Assembly: GCA_038235705.1 (NCBI GenBank)
Contig: JBBSTR010000122.1
Span: forward strand, 1-6,336
Length of the DNA stretch: 6,336 nt
Direction: 5' to 3'
Source: CANKBT01 sp038235705
GTDB lineage: Bacteria > Actinomycetota > Actinomycetes > Mycobacteriales > SCTD01
The translations under genes and the position numbers were made by a program. Under the pieces are notes generated by a model. That model did not search any database and had not been told where the DNA came from. It worked only from the letters and a program-made list of their open reading frames with translations. Positions 6,170 through 6,336 of the stretch are shown here, one piece after another (position 1 is the stretch's first letter; every line of letters begins with the position of its first letter).

Positions 6170-6336
6170 GCGTCCTGGCGATCGACGCGGGCACGACGGG
6201 CGTCACCGTGCTCGTGGTCGGCGAGGACGGGGCGGTGGAGTCCAGGGGCTACCAGGAGTTCCCGCAGCACTTCCCACGACCAGGGTGGGTGGAGCCCGAG
6301 CCTGAGGAGCTCTGGCAGGCGGTCATCGCCGCGGCC
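6166..6336 (+). CDS. Glycerol-kinase-like FGGY carbohydrate kinase, 3'-truncated by the window edge
   Basis: The GTG at 6166 overlaps the peptidase TGA in GTGA, giving a 57-residue N-terminal fragment that runs off the window. LAIDAGTTGVTVLVV is the first phosphate-binding strand-turn-strand of the FGGY kinase/actin-like fold, with the conserved Asp7. EFPQHFPRPGWVEPEPEELW is the segment that in glycerol kinases reads like FPKPGWVEHDPEEIW, which favours a GlpK-type enzyme over xylulokinase. Compared with canonical GlpK (IDQGTTSSR), Gln is replaced by Ala and the SSR triplet by GVT, so the subfamily and substrate are uncertain. No separate Shine-Dalgarno is obvious; translation is probably coupled to the peptidase gene. 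If the substrate is glycerol, the product would be glycerol 3-phosphate made in the cytoplasm. Active-site residues further along cannot be seen. Confidence 0.82.
   Translation, partial: MSVLAIDAGTTGVTVLVVGEDGAVESRGYQEFPQHFPRPGWVEPEPEELWQAVIAAA

Overview
The window is GC-rich, almost fully coding DNA with GTG/ATG starts, strong third-position G/C and little intergenic space. It looks like a chromosomal segment of an actinomycete. A gene for an RNase AS homologue (the family of mycobacterial Rv2179c) and the style of the RlpA-like protein support Actinomycetota, but the sequence does not fix the genus.

Layout, left to right. (1) The 3' part of a plus-strand gene for an RlpA-like double-psi beta-barrel cell-wall protein, stopping at 702. 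(2) Convergent to it, a minus-strand gene (775-1266) for a DEDDh exoribonuclease of the RNase AS type. (3) Only 35 bp away and divergent, the core of the window: a three-gene set matching the conserved 'trio' for the compatible solute N-acetylglutaminylglutamine amide (NAGGN). It consists of asnO (class II glutamine amidotransferase/asparagine-synthase-like, 1302-3071), ngg (GNAT acetyltransferase fused to an ATP-grasp ligase, 3071-4765) and an M42-family metallopeptidase (4982-6169). (4) The first 57 codons of a glycerol-kinase-like FGGY sugar kinase, whose GTG start overlaps the peptidase stop and which runs off the right edge.

How the genes work together. By established knowledge of the family, Ngg acetylates glutamine and ligates a second glutamine to give N-acetylglutaminylglutamine, and AsnO amidates the C-terminal carboxyl to give the neutral osmolyte NAGGN. 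asnO and ngg share one base (TAGTG), so they are almost certainly one translationally coupled unit. The M42 peptidase is a constant genomic partner of unproven role; processing or turnover of the dipeptide is plausible.

The most unusual non-coding structure is the 216-bp gap between ngg and the peptidase gene. It carries four copies of the 10-mer CACTGTGTGC in alternating orientation. They are arranged as two adjacent ~90-bp units, each bounded by inverted copies, and the middle pair forms a perfect 11-3-11 palindrome. This could be an operator array for a separate peptidase/kinase promoter, or a small palindromic mobile or repeat element. Everything else is recognisable, and no CRISPR, tRNA, rRNA or transposase gene was seen.
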